A stretch of DNA of 32,028 nucleotides from Paraktedonobacter sp034438135 (GTDB lineage Bacteria > Chloroflexota > Ktedonobacteria > Ktedonobacterales > Ktedonobacteraceae), in NCBI GenBank assembly GCA_034438135.1, contig DAOTTL010000548.1, forward strand, positions 1 to 32,028, in the 5' to 3' direction. Positions 1 through 6,732 of this stretch are shown in pieces (positions within the stretch are counted from its first letter, which is position 1; each line of letters starts with the position of its first letter). The position numbers and the translations under genes are program-made. The notes under the pieces are model-generated. The model saw nothing but the letters and a program-made list of their open reading frames with translations, did no database searches and was not told the DNA's origin.

Positions 1-322
1 GGCCTGTGAGATGTACTGGACCACCGCTGAGCTCTTCGATGAGAAGGTGCAGGTCTTCGGCAGAGGTCTTGCTGTCGTACGTACCAGGCCCATTATCAGA
101 GTCACCGAAACCACGCAGGTCGACAGCGAAGACACGGTGATGCTCGGCTAGCAGTGGAAGAAGTTTGCGAAACGTCCACCACGTTTCAGGAAAGCCATGC
201 ACGAGTAAGACTGGAGAGCCAGTCGTCCCTGCTGATACGTAGTGAAGCTGTGTTCCGTTCACTTTTGCGTGATGATGCTGCGAAATACCAGTCAGCGCAG
301 CACCTATGTTATTGTCACTCAT
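1..322 (-). CDS. alpha/beta hydrolase, N-terminal part (runs off window)
   Basis: The frame is open from an ATG at 322 to the left edge, giving the first 107 residues. It reads as an alpha/beta-hydrolase fold of the epoxide-hydrolase/haloalkane-dehalogenase type: HGFPETWW at about residues 43-50 carries the HGxP oxyanion-hole motif, followed by the strand-turn DLRGFGDSD at about 69-77. The nucleophile elbow and the rest of the triad lie outside the window, so the substrate cannot be inferred. A GGGGAG ribosome-binding site lies just upstream of the start. The gene reads away from the NRPS cluster behind a strong operator-bearing promoter, so it is probably an independent inducible gene. It could in principle act as a formamidase for the kynurenine pathway, but nothing in the sequence supports that specifically. 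Confidence 0.85.
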   Translation of the reverse strand, partial: MSDNNIGAALTGISQHHHAKVNGTQLHYVSAGTTGSPVLLVHGFPETWWTFRKLLPLLAEHHRVFAVDLRGFGDSDNGPGTYDSKTSAEDLHLLIEELSGGPVHLTG

Positions 323-344
323 AAAATCTCCCCTAGAGTTTAAT

Positions 345-363
345 TAGACAACCGGGTTGTCTA
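345..363. promoter_or_regulatory. palindromic operator 1 (TAGACAACC-G-GGTTGTCTA)
   Basis: This is a perfect 9-bp inverted repeat around one central base. It overlaps the predicted transcription start of the hydrolase gene. Its size and symmetry fit a dimeric TetR- or MarR-family repressor. The cognate regulator is not identified; the nearby MarR gene at 939 is one candidate. Confidence 0.75.
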
Positions 364-369
364 TTGTCT

Positions 370-398
370 ATAATAGACAACCCGGTTGTCTTTGTCAA
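370..398 (-). promoter_or_regulatory. sigma70-type promoter of the hydrolase gene
   Basis: On the minus strand a consensus -35 TTGACA (393-398) is separated by exactly 17 nt from a -10 TATTAT (370-375). The predicted transcription start is near 363, about 40 nt upstream of the hydrolase ATG. One palindromic operator fills the spacer between -35 and -10 and a second covers the predicted start, the layout expected for tight repression. Confidence 0.75.
374..391. promoter_or_regulatory. palindromic operator 2 (same motif as operator 1)
   Basis: The site reads TAGACAACC-C-GGTTGTCT, with the same arms as operator 1 except for the last base. Its centre is 29 bp from that of operator 1. It fills the 17-nt spacer between the -35 and -10 hexamers of the leftward promoter. 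Confidence 0.75.
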
Positions 399-900
399 GC
401 AGCATTGCCACGAGATACTGAACACTCAGCTTCAAAACTGCTGGTGAAGGAATAGAGCTTCAACGATACATGCTCACGTGATGAGAGATCTGATAGACGA
501 CACTATGCTGAGTCCAGACATTTTTAGGAATTTTTTGTTTCCAGTTGGGTCGGTTATTCATGGTTTTGCTTCTCCTCACGGCAAACCTTTCTGGCAATTG
601 AGCAAGGCTTTCATGACAAAGAAATGACAACGCGAACGAGTCAAGGTGGCAAATCATCACTCTCATACGCCCTGGTCCAACGGCCATAATAAGCCGTTCA
701 ATCTCTTCTTCAAGCCTTCTCAGTTGGTATATGTAGCACTATCAGAGCCAGTGAAGCACTTGAAATGCTCTGCTCTGAGGCTAAAAGTGAGCTTGGCAAA
801 GCTTTCATGGCAATGCGGCAGACTATTTGACAAAGCGCAGTTGCAACAAATAGCGCAAGGATTTGAGAGGGGCAATTTGGAATTTTGGCAGAGGGTAGCC
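399..900. other. intergenic stretch without a convincing gene
   Basis: No open frame here has a recognisable family or a good ribosome-binding site. There are hints of decay: a segment resembling GCAAAGCTTTCATG occurs twice (about 609-622 and 798-812), and one frame shows PWSNG at about 669-683, a motif seen near the C-terminus of ISL3-type transposases. These are too weak to call a pseudogene. The region may be the worn remains of an insertion element. Confidence 0.3.
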
Positions 901-929
901 TTGACGATCTCCGTTCGCTATGTTACTAT
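901..929 (+). promoter_or_regulatory. promoter of the MarR-type regulator gene
   Basis: TTGACG (901-906) is followed after exactly 17 nt by TACTAT (924-929). The predicted start of transcription is about 936, only 2-3 nt before the ATG at 939, and no ribosome-binding site is visible. This implies an almost leaderless mRNA. A small palindrome AGAC-TAT-GTCT (934-944) overlaps the start. Confidence 0.6.
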
Positions 930-938
930 CGGTAGACT

Positions 939-1412
939 ATGTCTCGTTCAGGTGCTACTCTCACTATGCTTTTAATTGGCGGGTATCGTTCACTGGTGGA
1001 TGCCGCGCACGTCGAGCTTGCCGCCCGCGGCTACGAGGATGTTCGTCCCGTTCACGACTTCGCAATTCGGGCCATTGCCTCGGGTGCTGACAACGCTTCA
1101 GAGCTAAGTCGGCGTCTAGCGGTCTCAAAACAAGCGGCGGCGAAAACCATTGGGGTACTTGAAAAGCGCGGATACGTTGTGCGTGAAGGAGATCCAGCAG
1201 ACGCTCGCCGCAAACGTCTTTGTGTCACCGCACGCGGATTCGACATGCTGCGAGAAGCTGAAGAGATCTTTGATGAGTTACGCTATACATGGGCTCGGCA
1301 GATAGGTACCACCCAGATCGAGGAAATAGAGAAACATTTGGCAGGGCTGGTTGGCACTGATCCCCTTCGCCTCGATACCTCAGGGTGGCTTGCACAAGAC
1401 CTCGGCGAGTAG
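939..1412 (+). CDS. MarR-family transcriptional regulator
   Basis: This 157-aa protein has the MarR-type winged helix-turn-helix layout. A helical N-terminus contains RPVHDFAIRAI; the recognition region is ASELSRRLAVSKQAAAKTIGVLEKRGY (about residues 53-79, cited as a region); the wing carries DPADARRKRL (about 85-94); and a C-terminal dimerisation helix follows. MarR proteins are dimeric repressors, often of stress or small-molecule-responsive genes. The ATG at 939 is preferred because the N-terminal residues MSRSGATLTMLL continue the family pattern. A promoter ends only about 10 nt upstream, so translation is probably leaderless; an ATG at 966 is the alternative. It is transcribed alone. It may control itself, the divergent hydrolase promoter or the NRPS cluster, and the sequence does not decide which. 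Confidence 0.85.
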   Translation: MSRSGATLTMLLIGGYRSLVDAAHVELAARGYEDVRPVHDFAIRAIASGADNASELSRRLAVSKQAAAKTIGVLEKRGYVVREGDPADARRKRLCVTARGFDMLREAEEIFDELRYTWARQIGTTQIEEIEKHLAGLVGTDPLRLDTSGWLAQDLGE

Positions 1413-1443
1413 ATTAGATCTAGCATGTAAAACGTTCTGAATA

Positions 1444-1644
1444 TCACGCACTTCCTGTACGAGGTGTCATAAAGATCTTTGGATAGTAGCGGCTTATGCG
1501 ATCCTTTAAACCATTTTCCGCAGCCTTCTTAAGGTCGCGCTCAATTTCGGAGGCCATGGCAAAAGCTATCGCGACGATCTTGCTCTGGATACTATTATTG
1601 AGCAGCCAGTTGCCTTTGACCGCATACACACAGACACCCTTCTG
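1444..1644 (-). pseudogene. serine recombinase (resolvase/IS607-type) fragment
   Basis: On the minus strand the frame reads QKGVCVYAVKGNW, then SIQSKIVAIAFAMASEIERDL, which is the core and E-helix region of small serine recombinases (resolvase/invertase and IS607 TnpA types). The catalytic N-terminus with its serine is missing: upstream of about 1644 the sequence turns into repeat debris in another frame. After ERDL the frame runs on for about 25 unrelated residues to a stop at 1444. It is therefore a broken remnant of a mobile element, not a functional gene. The family call rests on motif recognition only. Confidence 0.6.
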
Positions 1645-1840
1645 TGTCGCCAGGGAGAGATTTTCTCTTCAATACACTGGACATATTCTTTACTCACTTT
1701 CTGAGTGTACTGCTCAGGTATCTCTTCTCTCCTCCTATCACCCCCCTCAAGAGTTACTACCCAAAAGCAGGGATGACTCATATTTTGTGCTCTATTGCTT
1801 CTGGCGACAGAGGGAGAAGCGAGAGAAATCTCTACTTTTG
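1640..1840. repeat. dispersed repeat debris, including a terminal AGGGATGACTCAT
   Basis: AGGGATGACTCAT at 1769-1781 is identical to the terminal repeat of the element at 9610-9929. The GGCGACAGAGGGAGAAGCGAG segment starting at 1802 matches the internal module starting at 9819 of that element, apart from small differences. CTTCTGTGTCGCC at 1639-1651 resembles the other side of that module. The pieces are scrambled, so this is a decayed or rearranged copy. It joins directly onto the truncated recombinase. Confidence 0.6.
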
Positions 1841-1965
1841 ATAAACTCTGAATATCATATAATGATCTATTGATAATTTAGAACTTTTGATATCCAATTT
1901 TTCCAATGATCAGTATCAGAGTCAAAAATACCTCTAACGGCATTTTAAAATACCCCCAAAGTGGA

Positions 1966-1994
1966 TTGTACGGGGAGGGGACCCAACTTATACT
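1966..1994 (+). promoter_or_regulatory. candidate promoter of the rightward biosynthetic operon
   Basis: TTGTAC (1966-1971), a 17-nt spacer and TATACT (1989-1994) make a good sigma70-like promoter. Transcription would start near 2001, about 290 nt upstream of the first gene. No better promoter is seen between here and 2291. Confidence 0.5.
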
Positions 1995-2000
1995 TTAGGG

Positions 2001-2290
2001 GTCAGAACACAAAATCCTTTCGTTGTAGCTCATGCTCCGTCTGGATTTAAACCACTCTATTCGTCCCCAGATAAGAGTTATACTGGAAGGGCGGAGCATG
2101 ACCATACATCCCATTCCATTGTTTGTAACCCTATCCACAGAATAGGCTCAGGAAGCTTCCTCAACTTGTCCCATCGTGACAATTATGTTGGCGATCTGGT
2201 TCGCATGCTTTCTTCTTATCTCCAGAACTTCAAGAGATGTTCTGATAGTACTTTTTAAGCTGAAAGTCAAAACAGAAAGGAGTTTCTACT
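2001..2290 (+). other. long untranslated leader with inverted repeats
   Basis: No gene is visible here. A perfect 10-bp inverted repeat, TCATGCTCCG (2030-2039) and CGGAGCATGA (2092-2101), would close a loop of about 52 nt. Nearer the gene, CAGAAC (2223-2228) pairs with GTTCTG (2239-2244) and is followed by TTTTT at 2252-2256, a weak terminator-like shape. No T-box consensus or known riboswitch core was recognised. AAGGAG about 8 nt before 2291 is the ribosome-binding site of the first gene. Confidence 0.4.
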
Positions 2291-2569
2291 ATGCGTAAGT
2301 ATTGTAAAGCTTACAAACTACATGACTTCCGCCAATTTCCGGGCTGGCAAGAGAATGTACAACAGGGGGATGATGCACTGACAGACGATACCATCTGCTA
2401 CCTGTGGGATGATTTTACCGTTGTCAGAAGTCCGATCAGGCAGAATGAAGTTTTATTCGCGCAAGATACCCCTGAATGGAAAGATTTCTGTACGAATACA
2501 CTGGCATTCTCGCTCCCACAAGACCTCATATCCTCCGAAGAGCATCATTCAGCCACAGCAACAGCTTGA
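2291..2569 (+). CDS. small protein of unknown family, first gene of the operon
   Basis: The gene encodes 92 aa with a good AAGGAG ribosome-binding site and lies 34 nt before the dioxygenase gene. I do not recognise the family. Visible features are an N-terminal KYCKAYKLHDFRQFPGW segment (residues 3-19), an acidic stretch, CYLWDDFTVVRSPI (about 36-49), DTPEWKDFC (about 59-67) and a small Ala/Thr-rich C-terminus. No signal peptide or membrane segment is seen. It lacks the NxExQxSLWP pattern of MbtH proteins. Its order and aromatic-rich content suggest a folded accessory protein of the operon, or less likely a scaffold or precursor peptide for the oxidative enzymes encoded next to it. Both suggestions are inference. 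Confidence 0.7.
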   Translation: MRKYCKAYKLHDFRQFPGWQENVQQGDDALTDDTICYLWDDFTVVRSPIRQNEVLFAQDTPEWKDFCTNTLAFSLPQDLISSEEHHSATATA

Positions 2570-2603
2570 GAGAAGCGCGGTAACGTTTTAACTGGAGGTG
2601 AAG

Positions 2604-3317
2604 ATGCAATCGAATATAGAGACGCAACAAGAAGAAAAACTTAAACCATCGAGCATGTATGAGCAATATTTGCAGTTAGCCACTTTACTTCATCTGCAAA
2701 CACCTGAGCAAGATCAGATCCATCCTGATGAATTGATCTTCCAGGTTGTCCATCAGACATTTGAGCTATGGTGGAAACTCACGCTTCAGCTATGGGATAG
2801 AGCATTAGCTGAACTGCAACGCCACCACATAGTGGAAGCAACACGGCTTATACGTCGCTCACGTGGAACCCAATCTTTATTGCTACAGGCTTTATATCAA
2901 TTAGAAGGCCTGACTCCGGGAGACTTTTTACGCATCCGGGCTGTAGTAAGTGGAGGAAGTGGGGCAGAGTCGCCGGGATTTCGCATGCTATTACGCAAGG
3001 CCCCCATCCTCTGGAATGCTTTCGCTCACGTCCTGGAAAGCGAACAGCTCAGTTTACTTGACCTCTACAAAGATCCAGAAATTCACTCCACGCTCTATGA
3101 TTGCGCCGAGGCACTGGTTGACTTTGACGAACTTTTTTTTCTGTTCCGTGCCTCGCATTTCAAGCTGGCAGAACGCTACCTTGGTCGCAATACCACGGGA
3201 ACCGGCGGTGTGCCTATGCCTATGCTTAAACACACCTTGAATCATGAACTGTTCCCTGAGCTATGGAGCGTTCGCCATCAACTGCTTCAGTACACTGAGG
3301 GCAATGCAAACACCTGA
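2604..3317 (+). CDS. tryptophan 2,3-dioxygenase family heme enzyme
   Basis: The predicted enzyme opens the indole ring of L-Trp with O2 to give N-formylkynurenine. Its 237 aa are shorter than most bacterial TDOs (about 280-300), but the residues known to matter in the Xanthomonas enzyme can be matched: F46 and H50 in IFQVVHQTFELWWK (F51/H55), R127 in ESPGFR (R117, substrate carboxylate), the probable proximal heme ligand H185 in RASHFKLAERYLG, and T200 in GTGG (T254, substrate amine). The ATG at 2604 is chosen because GGAGG at 2594-2598 sits 5 nt before it; the GTG at 2598 overlaps that site. Next to halogenases and an NRPS it probably supplies a kynurenine-type building block, as TDOs do in daptomycin and taromycin clusters. 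TDO-fold enzymes can also do other oxidations (PrnB, MarE, SfmD), so the exact reaction is open. Confidence 0.85.
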   Translation: MQSNIETQQEEKLKPSSMYEQYLQLATLLHLQTPEQDQIHPDELIFQVVHQTFELWWKLTLQLWDRALAELQRHHIVEATRLIRRSRGTQSLLLQALYQLEGLTPGDFLRIRAVVSGGSGAESPGFRMLLRKAPILWNAFAHVLESEQLSLLDLYKDPEIHSTLYDCAEALVDFDELFFLFRASHFKLAERYLGRNTTGTGGVPMPMLKHTLNHELFPELWSVRHQLLQYTEGNANT

Positions 3318-3431
3318 GCTACTTGATAGTGGACATACAAGTGCTTTCTCTTCCGTCCTTCAGTAGTATGTCCGGTCTACCTGACGTACTTAACTGAGTA
3401 TGAAAGCGTGAACTGGCAAGGAGTTAGAGAC

Positions 3432-4778
3432 GTGACCCAGTTTGATTTCGACATTGGCATTCTAGGGGGAGGACCAGGTGGGGCTGCAATGGCCTCCTAT
3501 GCTGCAAAAGCGGGACTTTCATGCGTCGTTTTTGAAAAAGACCTCTTTCCGCGTCCTCACGTTGGAGAGTCGCTCGTTCCATCTTCGACACGCGTCTTCA
3601 AAGAAATTGATTTTCTCGATACGCTGGATCAGTCAGGTTTTCCCAAAAAATTTGGAGCAGCCTGGACTGCTTCCGATAGAGGACCAGTCTACAACCATAA
3701 TTTTGAAGGGATGGAGGTAGACTGTCACACAGGTATACGCTTTGAAGAACGCGAGCAGCCTGGAGTAGATCGGAACTACACATTCCACGTTGATAGAGGC
3801 AAATTCGATTTGCTTCTGCTTCAGCACGCTCATAAGCTGGGAGCCACCGTCTATGAAGGGGTAAGGGTCCAGAACGTAGATTTTTCGGAACCTGGCAAGC
3901 CACAGGTCAGGTTCACTCTTGGGAAGCAAGAGATTAAAACACGGGTGAAAATGGTTGTCGATGCGAGCGGTCGGCGTACCTTGCTTGGGAACCAGTTAGG
4001 GCTCAAGGTTCAAGATCCGGTTTTTGATCAGTACGCGATCCACACATGGTTTCAGAACTTTGATCGCAGCATTACCGTTCGCCATCAGGATCAAAAAGAC
4101 TTCATCTTTATCCACTTTTTGCCTCTCACAAATACCTGGGTATGGCAGATTCCCATTTCAGACACCATCACAAGCATCGGGGTTGTGACGCAGAAGAAAA
4201 ACTTCGCCCGTTCTAAAGCGGAGCGAGAGACATTCTTCTGGCAATGTCTCGACAGTCGTCCAGAACTGGCCAATGGTCTGCGTGCAGCTACACAACTGCG
4301 TCCCCTGGCAGACGAAGGCGATTATAGCTATGCGATGAAGCAGATCAGCGGGGACAATTTTGTTCTGATTGGAGACGCGGCGCGGTTCGTCGATCCCATT
4401 TTCTCAACGGGCGTGAGCATTGCCTTGAATAGCGCACGCTTTGCCAGCGCGGACATCATCAGGGCCGCTGAAACGGGAGATTTCAGACAGGGCAGTTTCC
4501 AGAACTACACAACTACACTACGACGTGGTGTAAAGAACTGGTACGAGTTCATCTCCGTCTACTACCGACTCAATGTCCTCTTTACCGCCTTCATCCAGGA
4601 CCCCCGCTATCGCCTTGATGTGCTCAAGCTCTTACAGGGGGATGTCTATGATGACGAAGCGCCCGCCGTCCTACAGAAAATGAAGCAGACTGTCAATGAA
4701 GTCGAACAGAATGAAAAGCATCTCTGGCATCGACAGCTAGGCGAATTAACTGCATCCGCATTTCAACCTACTTTTTAG
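3432..4778 (+). CDS. flavin-dependent halogenase 1
   Basis: The protein has 448 aa. The start is set at GTG 3432 because AAGGAG (3418-3423) lies 8 nt upstream; a GTG at 3408 lacks a site. The FAD-binding GGGPGG is at residues 12-17. The halogenase signature WxWxIP appears as WVWQIP (236-241), and the conserved Lys that carries HOCl to the substrate is K72 or K73 in FPKKFG. A GDAARFVDPIFSTG block (about 315-330) is the second flavin contact. FPRPHVGESLVPS near the N-terminus fits the branch acting on phenols, pyrroles or carrier-bound substrates rather than free Trp. It needs FADH2 from a separate reductase, which is not seen in the window. It lies between the dioxygenase and a second halogenase, so it probably tailors the NRPS product or an aromatic precursor. 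Confidence 0.85.
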   Translation: MTQFDFDIGILGGGPGGAAMASYAAKAGLSCVVFEKDLFPRPHVGESLVPSSTRVFKEIDFLDTLDQSGFPKKFGAAWTASDRGPVYNHNFEGMEVDCHTGIRFEEREQPGVDRNYTFHVDRGKFDLLLLQHAHKLGATVYEGVRVQNVDFSEPGKPQVRFTLGKQEIKTRVKMVVDASGRRTLLGNQLGLKVQDPVFDQYAIHTWFQNFDRSITVRHQDQKDFIFIHFLPLTNTWVWQIPISDTITSIGVVTQKKNFARSKAERETFFWQCLDSRPELANGLRAATQLRPLADEGDYSYAMKQISGDNFVLIGDAARFVDPIFSTGVSIALNSARFASADIIRAAETGDFRQGSFQNYTTTLRRGVKNWYEFISVYYRLNVLFTAFIQDPRYRLDVLKLLQGDVYDDEAPAVLQKMKQTVNEVEQNEKHLWHRQLGELTASAFQPTF

Positions 4779-4815
4779 TGGCGTTGCAAACAAGTTATAG
4801 CACCGGAGGAATATC

Positions 4816-6591
4816 GTGGAACAACTCAACCCGGATGACATCCTGGTATCTGGCAAACAGGGGGATAAGACAGTTGACTATGATGTCGTAATTATAGGCG
4901 GTGGACCGGCAGGTTCAACCGTGGCGACCCTGTTATCGCAGTGGGGACGTCGGGTATTGATCCTGGAAAAGGAGCGCTTCCCACGACATCATATTGGCGA
5001 ATCGCTGCTCCCTGGAACCGCAACCCTGATGAGACAGTTAGGCGTGTTTGAGAAGGTCGAGCAAGCCGGTTTTGTGCATAAATTTGGCGCAACATACATC
5101 TGGGGAAAATCTGAGGAACCCTGGACTATTCTCTTTGCCGAAGTAACTGACGATGCCAGATATTCCTTCCAGGTAGATCGCAGTATCTTCGATGAAATTC
5201 TTCTTGATCACAGCGCGGAGCAGGGCACAACTGTGAAAGAAGAGTGCCGCGTGAGTAGCTTTGTCCAGGAAGAAGGCCGAATCATCGGCGTCAACTACAT
5301 TGACAGTGAACAAAACACCCATTTTGTCAGTTGCCACTTCTGTGTAGATGCTTCGGGTCAGTCATCCATGCTGGGAAGCGCCTTCAAGCTGCGACATTTC
5401 AATCAGTCGCTGCGTAACATTGCGCTGTATAACTATTTCAAAGGTGGAAAATCAACGGTCGAACTCCTGCCGGAACTGAGGCCACAAGATAAAGGCAATA
5501 TCTTTATTGTCGCAACCGACATGGGCTGGATCTGGTACATTCCGCTCAGTGAGGGTTACTATAGCGTCGGCTTTGTCACACACGTCAGCGTTGCTCACGA
5601 CCTCAGCAAAGAGAACAGACTCAAATTTTACCTGGATAACGTCTTCGCCGTTCCGCAGCTCCAGTTTCTCTTGAGTGACGCAAAAATGGAATCTGACACG
5701 CTCTACACACAAAGCGATTGGTCGTACGTCTGTAGCCGTTTCTACGGTCCTGGCTATCTTCTGGTGGGAGATGCGGCGTGTTTTGTCGATCCTATTCTCT
5801 CAACTGGCGTCGATCTGGCCATGGAAGGCGCATTTAAGGCAGCCATCGCGATCAATACATCCCTGGACAATCCCTCGACAACGCAGAGCGCCATGAAATG
5901 GTATGAAGAGGAATATAAAACCAAAGCAGGCCACTTCATCCAGATGGCCGAACACTGGTATTATGGGCATCGTAGCAAAAACGACTGGTTCTGGAAAGCC
6001 AAAAGCCTCGTTGACCCCGAGTCGAACATTTCCTTGCAGAAAGCCTTCGTTCTCCTGACAGGCGGCTTCTTAAACGGAGCTGGTGATCAAGACCTGCCAG
6101 CACTTCAACCATTCGGCGGCTTCAGACCGTTCCAGTTACGAAAGATCTATGAGAACCTGGACAATGGTTTCGCCGAAGGTGAACTAGAGAGCGAAAAAGA
6201 GCTGGTAACGACAGGTTCAACCAGAGTTCAGCAAGGCTCTTCATCTAAAAAGTACAAAGAAAGTGTAGATGACCTCGATGAGCAATTTCTCTGCTTTCAG
6301 GAAGGCTTAAGTTATCGTGCCTCAATGCTTGAGCAGGAAAATGTGCTGGTACCAGTCATTCGCATCGAACAAAACGTTCACGGAACGTCGCTAACCAGGC
6401 TTGTCCTTCCTCCAACTACCCTGCCGTTGTTGGAACGTATGGATGGCAAACAAGCTGTTCATGATATCAAACGCACCCTGGCCGAAGAGTTCAAGGTGAA
6501 GCAGGAGCAAGGAAGTATAGCTGATTATCAGCAATTACTTACCTCTACTCTTCATGAACTCTACAATAACCAGCTCATTGTAGCTATCTGA
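4816..6591 (+). CDS. flavin-dependent halogenase 2 with a C-terminal extension
   Basis: The protein has 591 aa and starts at GTG 4816 behind GGAGGA (4805-4810). It shows GGGPAG (28-33), FPRHHIGESLLPG, the probable catalytic K89 in VHKFGATYIWG, WIWYIP (238-243, the WxWxIP signature) and GDAACFVDPILSTGVD. The halogenase core ends near residue 450. After a low-complexity linker rich in Glu, Ser and Lys, about 100 residues (490-591) form an extra domain with LPLLERMDGKQAVHDI and LHELYNNQLI. That pattern recalls small winged-helix PqqD-like peptide-binding domains, though this is tentative. The two neighbouring halogenases lack it. The gene begins 37 nt after halogenase 1 in the same operon. The extra domain might bind a carrier protein, a peptide or a partner enzyme. 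Confidence 0.85.
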   Translation: MEQLNPDDILVSGKQGDKTVDYDVVIIGGGPAGSTVATLLSQWGRRVLILEKERFPRHHIGESLLPGTATLMRQLGVFEKVEQAGFVHKFGATYIWGKSEEPWTILFAEVTDDARYSFQVDRSIFDEILLDHSAEQGTTVKEECRVSSFVQEEGRIIGVNYIDSEQNTHFVSCHFCVDASGQSSMLGSAFKLRHFNQSLRNIALYNYFKGGKSTVELLPELRPQDKGNIFIVATDMGWIWYIPLSEGYYSVGFVTHVSVAHDLSKENRLKFYLDNVFAVPQLQFLLSDAKMESDTLYTQSDWSYVCSRFYGPGYLLVGDAACFVDPILSTGVDLAMEGAFKAAIAINTSLDNPSTTQSAMKWYEEEYKTKAGHFIQMAEHWYYGHRSKNDWFWKAKSLVDPESNISLQKAFVLLTGGFLNGAGDQDLPALQPFGGFRPFQLRKIYENLDNGFAEGELESEKELVTTGSTRVQQGSSSKKYKESVDDLDEQFLCFQEGLSYRASMLEQENVLVPVIRIEQNVHGTSLTRLVLPPTTLPLLERMDGKQAVHDIKRTLAEEFKVKQEQGSIADYQQLLTSTLHELYNNQLIVAI

Positions 6592-6640
6592 TTGTCAGAG
6601 GGAGACATAAGAGCGAAATATTCACCCGGGTAGCGAGCCA

Positions 6641-6690
6641 TGAAGCACCTCGAATTGAAAAGCCGAGAGGTTAGATAGCGAGGTGCTTCA
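6641..6690 (+). other. hairpin between halogenase 2 and the ligase gene
   Basis: TGAAGCACCTCG (6641-6652) pairs perfectly with CGAGGTGCTTCA (6679-6690) around a 26-nt loop. No U-run follows directly, so it is more likely an mRNA processing or stability element than a strong terminator. TAGCGAG occurs just before the left arm and again at the right arm. Confidence 0.5.
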
Positions 6691-6732
6691 CGTTCTCTCC
6701 GCCTCCCTTGTCATCAAAAAGGGGAACGAAAG

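Noticed and set aside
369..374. Perfect TATAAT on the plus strand
   Set aside because: No -35 hexamer lies at the right distance and no gene follows for 560 bp. The hexamer overlaps the leftward -10.
1496..1873. 125-aa open frame on the plus strand
   Set aside because: It is antisense to the recombinase remnant and runs through repeat debris. It has no ribosome-binding site and no family resemblance.
2001..2290. T-box or tryptophan attenuator in the leader
   Set aside because: The operon's link to Trp made it plausible, but no T-box consensus (GGTGGNACCGCG-like) and no leader peptide with Trp codons were found.
2291..2569. MbtH-like protein
   Set aside because: Small size and location suggested it, but the NxExQxSLWP...PxGW signature is absent.
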